Source: Paraburkholderia caribensis
GTDB taxonomy: Bacteria; Pseudomonadota; Gammaproteobacteria; Burkholderiales; Burkholderiaceae
Direction of reading: 5' to 3'
Assembly (NCBI RefSeq): GCF_002902945.1
Contig: NZ_CP026102.1
Span: 1,922,001 to 1,986,000, forward strand
DNA length: 64,000 nt
Each line of letters begins with the position of its first letter. Positions within the stretch are counted from its first letter, which is position 1. The position numbers were made by a program, and so were the translations under genes. The notes under the pieces are model-generated. The model did not search any database, had not been told where the DNA came from, and was given only the letters and a program-made list of their open reading frames with translations. Positions 24,765 to 33,865 of this stretch are shown here, one piece after another.

Positions 24765-26756
24765 TCAATTCAGTTTCACCCAACCCGCTGCGCCCGTACC
24801 GCGATAGATGTACATGCCCGCCCCCGTTCCCCCGCCCTGCACCACTGCACCGGCGTACGAGGGCGTACCCGCGAAGTTGACGATATCGTTGTTCTGTGGG
24901 GTCAGCACAGCGCCGCTCGCGGTGATCGCCGCAAGGTCCGACTTCGTGATGCGCACGGTACCCGACACGACCGTGACCGCTTGCGCACCTGCGCCACTGA
25001 CCGTGGTGCCGAACAGTGACAGGGTCGTCGCCCCCGCTACGTTTCGAACCAGATTCGCGCCTGTGCTCAGCATGCCGCCGACATAGGAAACGTTCGCGGT
25101 GAACGCACCGTTCATAAAAACCGGATGCGTCTGGTTCAGAATCTTGCAATCGCGCCACGCCAGCGTCACGCCGGCAGCGGATGCGTTATTGATCTGCACG
25201 CCCGCCTTGACGCCGTTGAAATAGCCATCGGAGACCACGCCGTAACCCACGTACGCCGTATTGGCGACCAGACAGATGCCTTGACCATCGGCGCCGCCAT
25301 TCGGGCCGGTGATGTTGTTGCCGCGCGACCGGAAGTTGTTTACGCCACCCGCCAGAAGGAACCACGATTGCGGTATCTGATAACCCTGTGCGGTCACGAT
25401 CCCGTCCAGCGTGAGGTCATCGATCACCGCCGCATTTCCAGCGCTGTACTGGTTGATAAAGCACGCCGCCGTAGGGGCGGTCGCGCCGCTCGAATTGATG
25501 GTGAGCCCGTCGATGATCACCTGGCGGGCAACCGTCTTATTGCCGAACTGGATAAACGCCTGGTTCGACGTCAGGTTCGACGGGGTCCATTCACAGTCTT
25601 TGAACTTCAAGCCATCCAGGTTGAACGTGTTGTACGGCACCTGTATCGACACGGCGATATGGCCATTGGCGCCGACCGACGCATCGCAGTGCACCTGTTC
25701 GACAACGACGTTGCGCACTGTCAGCGTGTTCTGGCCATCGGCAGGAGACCCGCTCGGCGTCTTCTGCACGACCATCATGCTGCAGTTCGAGTTCGTCATC
25801 GCGTAATAGCCACGCGTGATCCTGACGTTCTCGACCAGGCCGACGCCGGAATACTCGGAACCGTTCACCTGGTCGAAGTCGCCTGTGATCGCGATTCCCG
25901 GCGACGCCGGTGCGGCCGGCGCAGTATTCATATTGACCTCCCAGCCGTCCACCGACACATTCCTGACATTGCCGGTGCCCGTGCCGTTACCCGTCGTCCG
26001 CGTGCCCGGAAGAAACACCACGAGACTCGAAGTCCGGGTTTGGCCTGCGAGGCCGGTACAGCCGTAATACGCGCAGTCGTTGATCCGTACGTCCACAATG
26101 TCGCCGACTGTCGGACCGCTGCGGTGCCAGTCCCACGCGTTCAGCGCAATAAACGCGTCATTCGAGAACCCACTGCAACGATCCACGACAATGTGCTTCG
26201 ACGGCCCGTTGATATGAATGAAGTCACGCGCCACATTCGGATTCATGTCGTGGAAATATGCGTCCGTACCGATGTACTGACAGAAGAAGCCATTCGTATT
26301 AAATGGATTTGCAATCGCGCACTCGAAGTTCTTCACGTTGATCATCGAGATTTCGCCCTGAATACCATAGAGAAAGGTATTGGCCGTAATCGCGCTGACT
26401 GCCTGTGTGAGGCTCGTCTGGCTCGCTGCGTTACCGTCGATCGTGCCTTGACCGAAAAACCCGATATTGCTGTCACCAACGGGTGGACTCTGAAGCGCCC
26501 CCTTGTTGATGAACATGCACAGGTTGTAGTTGGCGGGCTTGCGGTGCGTCACGCCATAGCCCAGCAGGAATGACGTGTTGGTCGGCATGACCACCTCATT
26601 GCAATAGTAGACGCCCGGGCTATTGACCTGGACCTGCACGTAGGTAAGCGTACCGACATTATTCAGTGCGTTCTGAATTACCGTCGCGTTCGCGGCGGCC
26701 TTCGTGGAATCGTTATAAATAATCGATGCACTCACATCGATGATTACCGAAGCCAT
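24765..26756 (-). CDS. Right-handed parallel beta-helix protein, tailspike or pectate lyase-like
   Basis: 663 residues rich in Asn, Gly, Ser, Thr and Val, with repeated short strand units (NVKNFECAIANP, VRNVSVDGWEV, VENVRITRGYYAM, VRNVVVEQVHCD, LDGLKFKDCEW) typical of right-handed beta-helices. The N-terminus (VIQNALNN, then GTIDGNAA further on) resembles pectate-lyase-superfamily and phage tailspike entry regions. The end, GMYIYRGTGAAGWVKLN, is like short C-terminal modules of phage fibres. There is no signal peptide, no catalytic motif I can name and no phage genes around. A good AGGGAGA site precedes the ATG at 26756. Base composition looks lower in GC than the neighbours, suggesting transfer. 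Confidence 0.7.
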   Translation of the reverse strand: MASVIIDVSASIIYNDSTKAAANATVIQNALNNVGTLTYVQVQVNSPGVYYCNEVVMPTNTSFLLGYGVTHRKPANYNLCMFINKGALQSPPVGDSNIGFFGQGTIDGNAASQTSLTQAVSAITANTFLYGIQGEISMINVKNFECAIANPFNTNGFFCQYIGTDAYFHDMNPNVARDFIHINGPSKHIVVDRCSGFSNDAFIALNAWDWHRSGPTVGDIVDVRINDCAYYGCTGLAGQTRTSSLVVFLPGTRTTGNGTGTGNVRNVSVDGWEVNMNTAPAAPASPGIAITGDFDQVNGSEYSGVGLVENVRITRGYYAMTNSNCSMMVVQKTPSGSPADGQNTLTVRNVVVEQVHCDASVGANGHIAVSIQVPYNTFNLDGLKFKDCEWTPSNLTSNQAFIQFGNKTVARQVIIDGLTINSSGATAPTAACFINQYSAGNAAVIDDLTLDGIVTAQGYQIPQSWFLLAGGVNNFRSRGNNITGPNGGADGQGICLVANTAYVGYGVVSDGYFNGVKAGVQINNASAAGVTLAWRDCKILNQTHPVFMNGAFTANVSYVGGMLSTGANLVRNVAGATTLSLFGTTVSGAGAQAVTVVSGTVRITKSDLAAITASGAVLTPQNNDIVNFAGTPSYAGAVVQGGGTGAGMYIYRGTGAAGWVKLN

Positions 26757-27083
26757 GATGTCTCCCTACGCGATTTTCAGCAGTGAAAGCGCGGAGGGCC
26801 GGCGCATTCCTCGTCACGCCATAGGTGCGATAGCGTATTCGCTAGCGCTATAAACATAGGCGATATGTAATGCATCAGCAACCGGGAGGCTCGCGTTCAC
26901 TGGTTCGCTTCGATCACCCCGCTTGCACCCTCTTGGTCTTCATCCCCATGCCCGCACCATCTTCGGGCGCGGAAATCCCCAATTGCGCGCCGAATTTTTT
27001 TCCAGTTGCGCCGCGTTTTTTTTGATTGTGCATTATGCGTTGTGCACAGCACAAACGCACACCACGTACCGATGGGGATGTCC
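26757..27083. promoter_or_regulatory. Divergent promoter region with a candidate GntR operator
   Basis: No gene seen. The region separates the beta-helix gene from the rightward ABC transporter operon. At 27040-27054 there is an inverted repeat TTGTGC-ACA-GCACAA containing the palindrome TGTGCACA. It lies 30 bases before the ATPase start and is of the general TNGTNNACNA type bound by FadR-group GntR regulators, one of which is encoded at 31206. A small hairpin TAGCG-TATT-CGCTA lies at about 26832. Confidence 0.45.
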
Positions 27084-27941
27084 ATGAGTCTCTCTGCCTT
27101 TGCCACTGCGCCAGCAGCGGGTGCAATCGATACGACGCGCGCGTCGGGCACGGACCGCCTGAAGGTCCAACAACTCAGTCATGCATTTCGGAGCGCCGAT
27201 GGCGTCGACGTGCCGATCTTCGAGCGCCTCGACTTCAGCGTGAAGAGCGGCGAGATCGTGTCGATCGTCGGTCGCAGCGGCGCTGGCAAGAGCACGCTAT
27301 TCAATCTCGTTTCGGGGCTGATCCAGCCGCAATCGGGCCATGTCAGCGTGGGTGCGCGTGAAGACGGCAGCGCGGGCCGCATCGCCTACATGCTGCAAAA
27401 GGATCTGCTGATGCCGTGGCGCACGGTATTGCAGAACGCGGTGCTCGGTATCGAGCTGTACCGCAAGGTCAAAGCGGCTGATTACGAACGCGCACGCCAG
27501 ATGCTGTCGCGTTATGGCCTGGGCGCCGTGGCCGACGCTTATCCGCACTCGCTTTCCGGCGGCATGCGCCAGCGCGTGGCGCTGACGCGCACGCTGCTCG
27601 TCGACCCCACACTGGTGCTGCTCGACGAGCCGTTTTCAGCGCTCGACTATGAAACACGGCTCGCACTCGAAGACGATGTGATGGCGCTGCGCGAGCAAAG
27701 CGGCACGAGCGTCGTGCTCGTCACGCACGATATCGAGGAGGCAATCGCGGTAAGCGACCGTGTGATCCTGCTGGGCGGCCGCCCCGCGCGCATCGAAGAC
27801 GATATCGACGTGCGCCTCACCACGCACGGCCCGCGCACCGCCGTATCGGCGCGCGAAGCGCCCGAATTCCGCACCTTCCATTCGCGCGTCTGGAACGGAC
27901 TGCGCAGCCATACCATCCAGCATGCGGGAGCCACGGCATGA
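27084..27941 (+). CDS. ABC transporter ATP-binding protein, nitrate/sulfonate/taurine type
   Basis: Cytoplasmic ATPase subunit of a SsuB/TauB-class importer, 285 residues from ATG 27084 (GGGG upstream; ATGs at 27072 and 27078 are alternatives). Walker A is GRSGAGKST, the Q-loop is YMLQKDLLMPW as usual in this class, the signature is LSGGMRQR, Walker B is LVLLDEPF and the H-loop is VTHDIEEA. Its stop overlaps the permease start by four bases (ATGA). First gene of an operon with permease, binding protein and, further on, an amidase, so the cargo is probably an amide or similar nitrogen source rather than a sulfonate. Confidence 0.9.
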   Translation: MSLSAFATAPAAGAIDTTRASGTDRLKVQQLSHAFRSADGVDVPIFERLDFSVKSGEIVSIVGRSGAGKSTLFNLVSGLIQPQSGHVSVGAREDGSAGRIAYMLQKDLLMPWRTVLQNAVLGIELYRKVKAADYERARQMLSRYGLGAVADAYPHSLSGGMRQRVALTRTLLVDPTLVLLDEPFSALDYETRLALEDDVMALREQSGTSVVLVTHDIEEAIAVSDRVILLGGRPARIEDDIDVRLTTHGPRTAVSAREAPEFRTFHSRVWNGLRSHTIQHAGATA

Positions 27942-28756
27942 GCGACGTAGCAATGTCATCCGACGCGCCGGTGCGCCGGCGCACGAAGCGAGGCCACGCG
28001 GCAAAGCTCGGCACTACGGGCGCTGTTGCCCTCATCGTCGTCGCGCTCATCGCGCTGTGGCAGGTGGCCGTCTCGGCTGGCTGGATCAACGGCAAACTGC
28101 TGGGCTCGCCTGCCGGTATCTGGCTGGCGGCGCAGCAAGGTCTCAACGGCGGCACGCTGGTCAGCGACACGCTCGTCACGCTCTACGAAACCGTGCTCGG
28201 CCTGGTGCTGGGCAGCGGGCTCGGCATCGGGCTCGGTTTGCTGCTGTGGTTCGTGCCGCGTGTTTCGGGCGTTGCCGAGGGCCTCTCGGTCATTCTTAAC
28301 AGCATCCCGAAGATCGCGCTCGGACCGCTCATCGTCATCTGGTTCGGCTCGGACATGACGTCGAAAGTGTGGCTCGCCGGCATTTCCACCTTCGCGGTGG
28401 CAATGATCTCTTCCTGTGCCGCCGCGCGCGAAGTCGACAAGGACCTGCTCAACCTGTTCCGCTCGTTCAACGCGAAGCCTTCGATGATCTTCACCAAGCT
28501 CATTTTGCCGGGCGCGATGCCGTGGGTGTTTTCCACGCTGCGCGTGAACATCGGCTTCGCCCTGATCGGCGCGGTGGTGGGCGAGTACATCGCTTCGCAG
28601 GCGGGGTTGGGACACGAAGTGTTCGTCGCGGGATCGCTGTTCGATCTGAACACCGTGTGGCTCGGCATCATCGTGCTCACGCTGATGGCGACGCTGTTGA
28701 GCTGGATCGTTCAATTCACGGAAGCAAAGGTCATTTCATGGAAGGCAAAACGATGA
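27938..28756 (+). CDS. ABC transporter permease, nitrate/sulfonate/taurine type
   Basis: Inner-membrane permease of 272 residues with about six hydrophobic segments and the BPD_transp_1 domain. The cytoplasmic EAA-type loop lies in FRSFNAKPSMIFTKLILPGAMPWVFSTLR, the expected coupling helix. A basic N-terminal tail (RRRTKRGHAAK) precedes TM1. Translationally coupled on both sides: it overlaps the ATPase and binding-protein genes by four bases each. Confidence 0.9.
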   Translation: MSDVAMSSDAPVRRRTKRGHAAKLGTTGAVALIVVALIALWQVAVSAGWINGKLLGSPAGIWLAAQQGLNGGTLVSDTLVTLYETVLGLVLGSGLGIGLGLLLWFVPRVSGVAEGLSVILNSIPKIALGPLIVIWFGSDMTSKVWLAGISTFAVAMISSCAAAREVDKDLLNLFRSFNAKPSMIFTKLILPGAMPWVFSTLRVNIGFALIGAVVGEYIASQAGLGHEVFVAGSLFDLNTVWLGIIVLTLMATLLSWIVQFTEAKVISWKAKR

Positions 28757-29730
28757 AACGGATGAACGCACGCATGGGCGCGATCGCGGCGGCTGCCGCG
28801 ATAACGGGGTTCGCGGCGCAATTGCCCGCGCAGGCGGCCGAGCCGGTGACGGTGTATCAGGCATTCCAGTCGATCCAGTATCTGCCGCTCTACGTGGCAA
28901 TCGACAAAGGCATCTTCGCGAAGAACGGGCTCGACGTGACGAAGGTCACGGCAGGCAGCGGTGCGGCGGGCGTGGCTGCCGTGATCGGCGGCCATGCGGA
29001 CTTTTCGCTGCAGGACCCGATGACGGCCGTGCTCGCGAATCTCAAGGGCGCGAGCGTGATCAGCGTGGCGAACGTGGTGGCAGGCGTGCCCGTGTGGGTG
29101 ATCGCGCCGCCCGATGCCGGCGTGCATCAGCCCGGCGACATGTCGAGCAAGAGCGTAGCCGTCGCGCTGCCGCCCTCCACCAGCACTTACCTGCTGCAAC
29201 GTCTGATCAAGGATCAGAAGATCGAGAAGGTCTCGCTCAATACCGTGCAGCTCGGCACCGAGCTCGCGCCCGTCAGCGCGGGCCGCAGCCAGGCGGCGGC
29301 CGTTTACGAACCGCAGGCCGACACCGGTATCGCGCAGGGCTACAAGATCGTCTACGGCTTTCCGAAGGCCTATCCCGGTGGCTACGCATTCTCGACCATC
29401 GACACGCTCGCCTCGACCATCAAGGACAAGCCGAAGATGGTGGCAGCGTTCGTGAAGTCGATCGCCGAGGCCGAGGCGCTCATCCATCAGTCGCCGCAGA
29501 CGGCCAAGGATGTCGCGAAGAGCGAATTCCCGTCGCTCGACCCGAAGATCGTGGAAGCGGCCGTCGGACGGTTGATCGACCAGAACATCTACGCGCCGAC
29601 GCCCGATATCTCCGAACAGGCTTTCCGCAACGCGCTGGATTTGCAGGAATCGATCGGCAATATCAAGCCGGGCGCCGCAACCTATGCGGGATCGGTCGAC
29701 AATTCGTTTGCGGCTTCGCTGGGAAAATAA
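28753..29730 (+). CDS. ABC transporter substrate-binding protein, NMT1/SsuA-like
   Basis: Periplasmic binding protein of 325 residues. The signal peptide runs from MKRMNARMG to AQAA-EPV (about residues 1-29); the mature part begins VTVYQAFQSIQYLPLYVAIDKG, the usual NMT1/SsuA/TauA opening, followed by GGHADFSLQDPMT. Start at 28753 overlaps the permease stop (ATGA) and has GGAAGG upstream; an in-frame ATG at 28738 is less likely. The ligand is unknown; the amidase 79 bp downstream suggests an amide. Confidence 0.88.
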   Translation: MKRMNARMGAIAAAAAITGFAAQLPAQAAEPVTVYQAFQSIQYLPLYVAIDKGIFAKNGLDVTKVTAGSGAAGVAAVIGGHADFSLQDPMTAVLANLKGASVISVANVVAGVPVWVIAPPDAGVHQPGDMSSKSVAVALPPSTSTYLLQRLIKDQKIEKVSLNTVQLGTELAPVSAGRSQAAAVYEPQADTGIAQGYKIVYGFPKAYPGGYAFSTIDTLASTIKDKPKMVAAFVKSIAEAEALIHQSPQTAKDVAKSEFPSLDPKIVEAAVGRLIDQNIYAPTPDISEQAFRNALDLQESIGNIKPGAATYAGSVDNSFAASLGK

Positions 29731-29809
29731 GGCATCCGCCGTCATTGCCGGCAATCGACCCACGCGTTCGCGTGCCCCCGTGCGCGAACGCTTCGAATGG
29801 AAGTGCGAC

Positions 29810-31135
29810 ATGACCGAAGCCTCGCCGTCGTTCGTGACGGAACTGATCGCGCAACGCGGCAATGCCGCCGCGAGCCGCGCCCGCCTCGACGCGGCCATCG
29901 CGCGCGCCGACGCGCTCGAAGCCACGCTGCATGCCTTCACGTACCGGCCCGAAGCGTATGTCGAGCCGGATGCGCGCGCGCCGCTCGCGGGTTTGCCCGT
30001 TGGCGTGAAGGATCTGATCGACACCATCGACATGCCGACCGCGTACGGCTCGCCGATCTATCGCGACCATCGTCCGCAGGCGGACGCCGCGATCGTGACG
30101 AAGCTGCGCCAATATGGCGCGCTCGTATTCGGCAAGACCGTGACCACGGAATTCGCGTGGCGCCAGCCCGGCCCGACCGTCAACCCATGGGGCCATACGC
30201 ACACGCCGGGCGGCTCGTCGAGCGGTTCTGCTGCGGCCGTGGGCGCCGGCATCGTGCCGCTCGCGCTCGGCACGCAAACGGTCGGCTCCGTGATACGTCC
30301 TGCCGCGTATTGCGGCGTGGTCGGCTACAAGCCGAGCTATGGCAGCATCCCGCGCGATGGCGTGCATCCCCTCGCCGCGTCGCTCGATCACATTGGATTT
30401 TTCGCTCAATCGGTGGAAACGGCCGCGCTCGCGCATGCGCTGTTCGTGGCGGGACGCCCGGAGGCGATCGACCGAGCGCAGAGCTGGCAGGCGTGGTTCG
30501 CGCCGCTCGCCTCGCCGCCGCGTCTGGGCGTGGTGCGCACGCCTTTCGATGCGCGCCTGCAGGACGCGCAGCAGGCCAATTTCGAAGCATCGCTTGCGCA
30601 GTTGCGCGCAGCAGGCGCCGAGGTGGTCGAAATCGGATTCGGCGCGGATCTCGCGCAGATCGTCGATGCGCTGCAGGTGATCCTGCGCGTGGAGGCGTGG
30701 CACGCAATCGGCCCGGTGTCGGAGTATCACCGCGCGCAACTCAGCCAGCACATGCAGGCGCTCATCGACGAAGGCGCAGCGATGCCCGCAGCACGCTACC
30801 GCGAGGCACTGGCGTTGCAGTCCGCACTGCGCGCGGAATCGGCGGCGCTGCTGGCGGGCTGCGACGCGCTCGTGAGCGTACCGGCGCCGGGCGCAGCCCC
30901 CGAAGGTCTCGACGATACGGGCGACCCGGTGTTCTGCGCGCCGTGGAGCCTGCTCGGTGTTCCTGCCGTGACGGTGCCGTCGGGCTGGACAGCGCGGGGC
31001 TTGCCGCTGGGTTTGCAGATCGTCGGCGCATTCGGCGAGGATCTGGCGGTACTGCGCACGGCGGCGTGGGTCGAAGCCGCGATCGGTGCGAGGCGTGACC
31101 TCCCGCTCGATGCACGCCACGGATCTGCCGCCTGA
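29810..31135 (+). CDS. Amidase signature-family hydrolase
   Basis: Hydrolyses an amide bond to acid and ammonia or amine; 441 residues. The Ser-cisSer-Lys triad is visible: lysine in GLPVGVKDLID, the cis-serine in PGGSSSGSAAAV, and the nucleophilic serine in TVGSVIRPA. The start at 29810 has GGAAG upstream. It follows the ABC transporter by 79 bp and precedes a GntR regulator by 70 bp, all on one strand, so import and hydrolysis of an amide compound in one unit is the simplest reading. Substrate unknown. Confidence 0.9.
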   Translation: MTEASPSFVTELIAQRGNAAASRARLDAAIARADALEATLHAFTYRPEAYVEPDARAPLAGLPVGVKDLIDTIDMPTAYGSPIYRDHRPQADAAIVTKLRQYGALVFGKTVTTEFAWRQPGPTVNPWGHTHTPGGSSSGSAAAVGAGIVPLALGTQTVGSVIRPAAYCGVVGYKPSYGSIPRDGVHPLAASLDHIGFFAQSVETAALAHALFVAGRPEAIDRAQSWQAWFAPLASPPRLGVVRTPFDARLQDAQQANFEASLAQLRAAGAEVVEIGFGADLAQIVDALQVILRVEAWHAIGPVSEYHRAQLSQHMQALIDEGAAMPAARYREALALQSALRAESAALLAGCDALVSVPAPGAAPEGLDDTGDPVFCAPWSLLGVPAVTVPSGWTARGLPLGLQIVGAFGEDLAVLRTAAWVEAAIGARRDLPLDARHGSAA

Positions 31136-31205
31136 CCATTCTCGCCAACGCGAAAACACGGGTACGGACGGACGCCCGTAGATCAGGCCACCAACAGGAG
31201 ACGCC

Positions 31206-31871
31206 ATGGGCAAGCCATATCGCACGATTCAGGAATACGTACTGGGGACGCTGCGCGTGGAGATCCTGCAAGGCGTCTACGCGGCGGGCACACGGCTGCG
31301 CCAGGAGGAAGTCGCGAAGCGTCTCGGCGTGAGCACGACGCCGGTCCGCGAGGCGTTTCGCGATCTGCGCGCGGAGGGGCTCGTCGCGATCGATCCCAAC
31401 AAGGGCGTCGAAGTGCGCGGCCTGACGGCTGACGACGTCAGCGAAATATACGAGTTGCGCATGATGCTCGAGCCGATGCTCGCGGCACGGGCATGTCTGA
31501 ACGCGAGCGCTGAGCATCTCGACACCGCGAACGCATGTCACGAAGCGATGAGTGCGGTCGCACCGACTTCCGAGCAATGGACCCTGCTCAACGAGGAGTT
31601 TCATCAGGCACTGATGCACAGCGAAGCCAGCACGCGGCTGTTCGAGGTCGTGCGCGGGCTGTCGCTGCTCGCAAGACCCTATGTCTCGCTGTCCATGTAT
31701 GTGCAGCCCGATATCATGGCAAGCAACAACGAAGAGCATGCGCAACTGCTCGCCGCCTGGCGTGCGCGCGACGCGGACGCGGTGCGCGAGCAGACGCGCG
31801 TGCATCTGCTCAATACACGCGATGCCATTGTCGCGTGCGTCGATCAGTCGGCGCGCCCGCTGGCAGCGTGA
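31206..31871 (+). CDS. GntR-family regulator, FCD (FadR) subgroup
   Basis: 221 residues. The N-terminal winged helix (KRLGVSTTPVREAFRDLRAEGLV) is followed by an all-helical FCD ligand domain with metal-binding histidine and aspartate positions (ELRMMLEPMLA, NEEFHQALMHS, NNEEHAQLLAA). GGAG lies before the start codon. It sits between two amidase genes and probably regulates this cluster in response to an acid product. The palindrome at 27040-27054 is a candidate site. Confidence 0.88.
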   Translation: MGKPYRTIQEYVLGTLRVEILQGVYAAGTRLRQEEVAKRLGVSTTPVREAFRDLRAEGLVAIDPNKGVEVRGLTADDVSEIYELRMMLEPMLAARACLNASAEHLDTANACHEAMSAVAPTSEQWTLLNEEFHQALMHSEASTRLFEVVRGLSLLARPYVSLSMYVQPDIMASNNEEHAQLLAAWRARDADAVREQTRVHLLNTRDAIVACVDQSARPLAA

Positions 31872-31983
31872 TTCACTGCGTGACCTGCCAGCAGTAGCAG
31901 TGTCAGGATTCGCGTCGCCTTTCGCATCACGAGCCGCTGTCCTATCCAACCGCCCGGTCTCTCGCATCTCAATCACGATCCGC

Positions 31984-33495
31984 ATGTCCGAAACCCTGCT
32001 GGAACTGTCCGCCGTCGAGGCACGGCGCCTGATCGGCGCAGGCGAGCTTTCGCCCGTCGATCTGCTCGACGCGTGTCTCGCGCGCATCGAAGCCACCGAG
32101 CCGTCCGTCAATGCGCTCGCCGCCACCGCGTTCGAACGGGCACGCGACGAAGCGCGGCGCGCACAGGAAGCCATAGCGCGCCGCGAACCGCTCGGCCTGT
32201 TGCACGGCCTGCCCATCGGCGTGAAGGATCTCGAAGAGACAGCCGGCCTGTTGACCACCTACGGCTCGCCGCTCTATCGCGAGCACGTGCCCGTCGCGGA
32301 CAACGCTTTCGTTGCACGTCTGCGTGCGGCTGGCGCGATCGTCGCCGCGAAAACGAACACGCCTGAAATGGGTGCGGGCGCCAACACACGCAACGCGGTG
32401 TGGGGCGCGACGGGCAACCCGTTCGATCCGCGCCTGAACGCGGGCGGCTCGTCCGGCGGCTCGGCGGTCGCGCTCGCGACGGGCATGTTGCCGCTCGCCA
32501 CGGGGTCGGACCTCGGCGGTTCACTGCGCATTCCCGCCGCGCTGTGCGGCGTGGTGGGTTTCCGCGCGTCGCCGGGCCTCGTGCCGTCGGCGCATCGGCT
32601 GCTGGGATGGGCGCCGAACTGGGTCAGTGGACCGATGGGCCGCTGCGTCGCCGACGTGCGTCTGCAACTGGCCGCCGTCGCGGGACAGGATGCCGCCGAT
32701 CCGCTCGGCTATCCCGCGCAGCTCGATCCGCACGCCAGCGCGCGCCTCGACCCCGCCGCGCTGCGCATCGGCTATACGGAAGATTTCGGCGTCTGTGCGG
32801 TCGATGCCTCGATTCGCGCGACGTTTCGCGCAAAGCTCGCACGTATCGCCACGCAGGTGCGGGTGTGCGAACCCATCGAGCCAACCGCACTCGACATGGT
32901 CGACGCGCATCGCGTGTTCGACGTGGTGCGCGCGCAGGAATTCGTTGCAAGCCTGCGCGAGACCTACGAGCGCGATCCCGCTCTGCTCGGGCCGAACACG
33001 CGTGCGAACTACGAGATGGGCAGTGCACTCACGCTCGCCGACGTGACACGTGCCGACACGCAACGCACCGCACTGTACCGGCGCTTCCAGACCCTGTTCG
33101 GGCGCTACGACGCGATCGTTTCACCCGTGTCGCCCGTCACGCCGTTCGCGTGGACCACGCCGCATTGCGCGCAGATCGACGGCGTGGCGCTGGAAAACTA
33201 CTATCGCTGGGTGGCACTGACCTACGTGGTTACGCTCCTCACCAATCCGTCGATGTCATTGCCCTGCGGCGTCGATCACATGGGCATGCCATTCGGCCTT
33301 CAGATCATCGGACCGATGCGCAGCGAAGCGCGCCTGCTCGATGTTGCGCAGGCGCTCGAGGCCGCGTTCGCCCGCGACGAGGCGCTCGCGCGGCCCGTGC
33401 CCGATCTGCGGAAGCTGCGCGCCATGCGCGGCGACGTGCAGGCAGACCTTCGTGCCATCGTTACGCATCCGCCGGGTTCTGCTTTTGTGAAATAG
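31984..33495 (+). CDS. Amidase signature-family hydrolase
   Basis: Second amidase of the cluster, 503 residues, of a longer subtype than the first. Triad elements are lysine in GLPIGVKDLEET, cis-serine in NAGGSSGGSAVAL, and nucleophilic serine in SDLGGSLRIPA. The C-terminal part contains NPSMSLPCGVDHMGMPFGLQI. The start at 31984 has only a weak ribosome binding site and lies 112 bp after the GntR gene. It ends two bases from the convergent FmdB gene. Sequence divergence from the first amidase suggests a different substrate, not a recent duplicate. Confidence 0.9.
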   Translation: MSETLLELSAVEARRLIGAGELSPVDLLDACLARIEATEPSVNALAATAFERARDEARRAQEAIARREPLGLLHGLPIGVKDLEETAGLLTTYGSPLYREHVPVADNAFVARLRAAGAIVAAKTNTPEMGAGANTRNAVWGATGNPFDPRLNAGGSSGGSAVALATGMLPLATGSDLGGSLRIPAALCGVVGFRASPGLVPSAHRLLGWAPNWVSGPMGRCVADVRLQLAAVAGQDAADPLGYPAQLDPHASARLDPAALRIGYTEDFGVCAVDASIRATFRAKLARIATQVRVCEPIEPTALDMVDAHRVFDVVRAQEFVASLRETYERDPALLGPNTRANYEMGSALTLADVTRADTQRTALYRRFQTLFGRYDAIVSPVSPVTPFAWTTPHCAQIDGVALENYYRWVALTYVVTLLTNPSMSLPCGVDHMGMPFGLQIIGPMRSEARLLDVAQALEAAFARDEALARPVPDLRKLRAMRGDVQADLRAIVTHPPGSAFVK

Positions 33496-33497
33496 GA

Positions 33498-33812
33498 TCA
33501 GTGGCTGATCATCCACGGCCGGCCGCCACCGTTGCTCTTTAATCCCGTTGGCGCTGCACCCGCCAGCCTCGGTTTCGTGCTGCTGCCACACCCGCAACCC
33601 GGGCCGTGACGATGCGGTGCATTCGCAGCACGCTCGTTGACCTGGTGCGCCGCGCGTTGCGTGGACGCCATCAGCGACAATGCGGGCAAGCTCAGTGTCC
33701 GCTGCGCGAGCTTGCCGCATGACGGACAAGGCGACGCGCAATCGCGCTCGGAGATGCGGCGCAGCACGGCGAAAGGGCCGCACGTGTCGCAACGATAATC
33801 GTAGGTCGGCAT
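33498..33812 (-). CDS. fmdB: FmdB-type zinc ribbon protein
   Basis: 104 residues. The N-terminal putative regulatory FmdB zinc ribbon reads MPTYDYRCDTCG, then CPSCG, giving two CxxC knuckles; a later GPGCGCGSS cysteine stretch is poorly ordered. FmdB proteins accompany formamidase genes; their role is thought to be regulatory but is unproven. Start 33812 has GGAG seven bases upstream. It lies 53 bp after fmdA on the same strand and is the last gene of the urt-fmd operon. Confidence 0.85.
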   Translation of the reverse strand: MPTYDYRCDTCGPFAVLRRISERDCASPCPSCGKLAQRTLSLPALSLMASTQRAAHQVNERAANAPHRHGPGCGCGSSTKPRLAGAAPTGLKSNGGGRPWMISH

Positions 33813-33865
33813 AGCCTGCTCCATCATGAATCGCCCGCCGCATCGCGACCCGGCGGGCTCGGACA

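Noticed and set aside
30180..30707. Minus-strand open frames inside the first amidase gene
   Set aside because: High GC at third positions opens antisense frames; the plus-strand frame carries the complete amidase triad.
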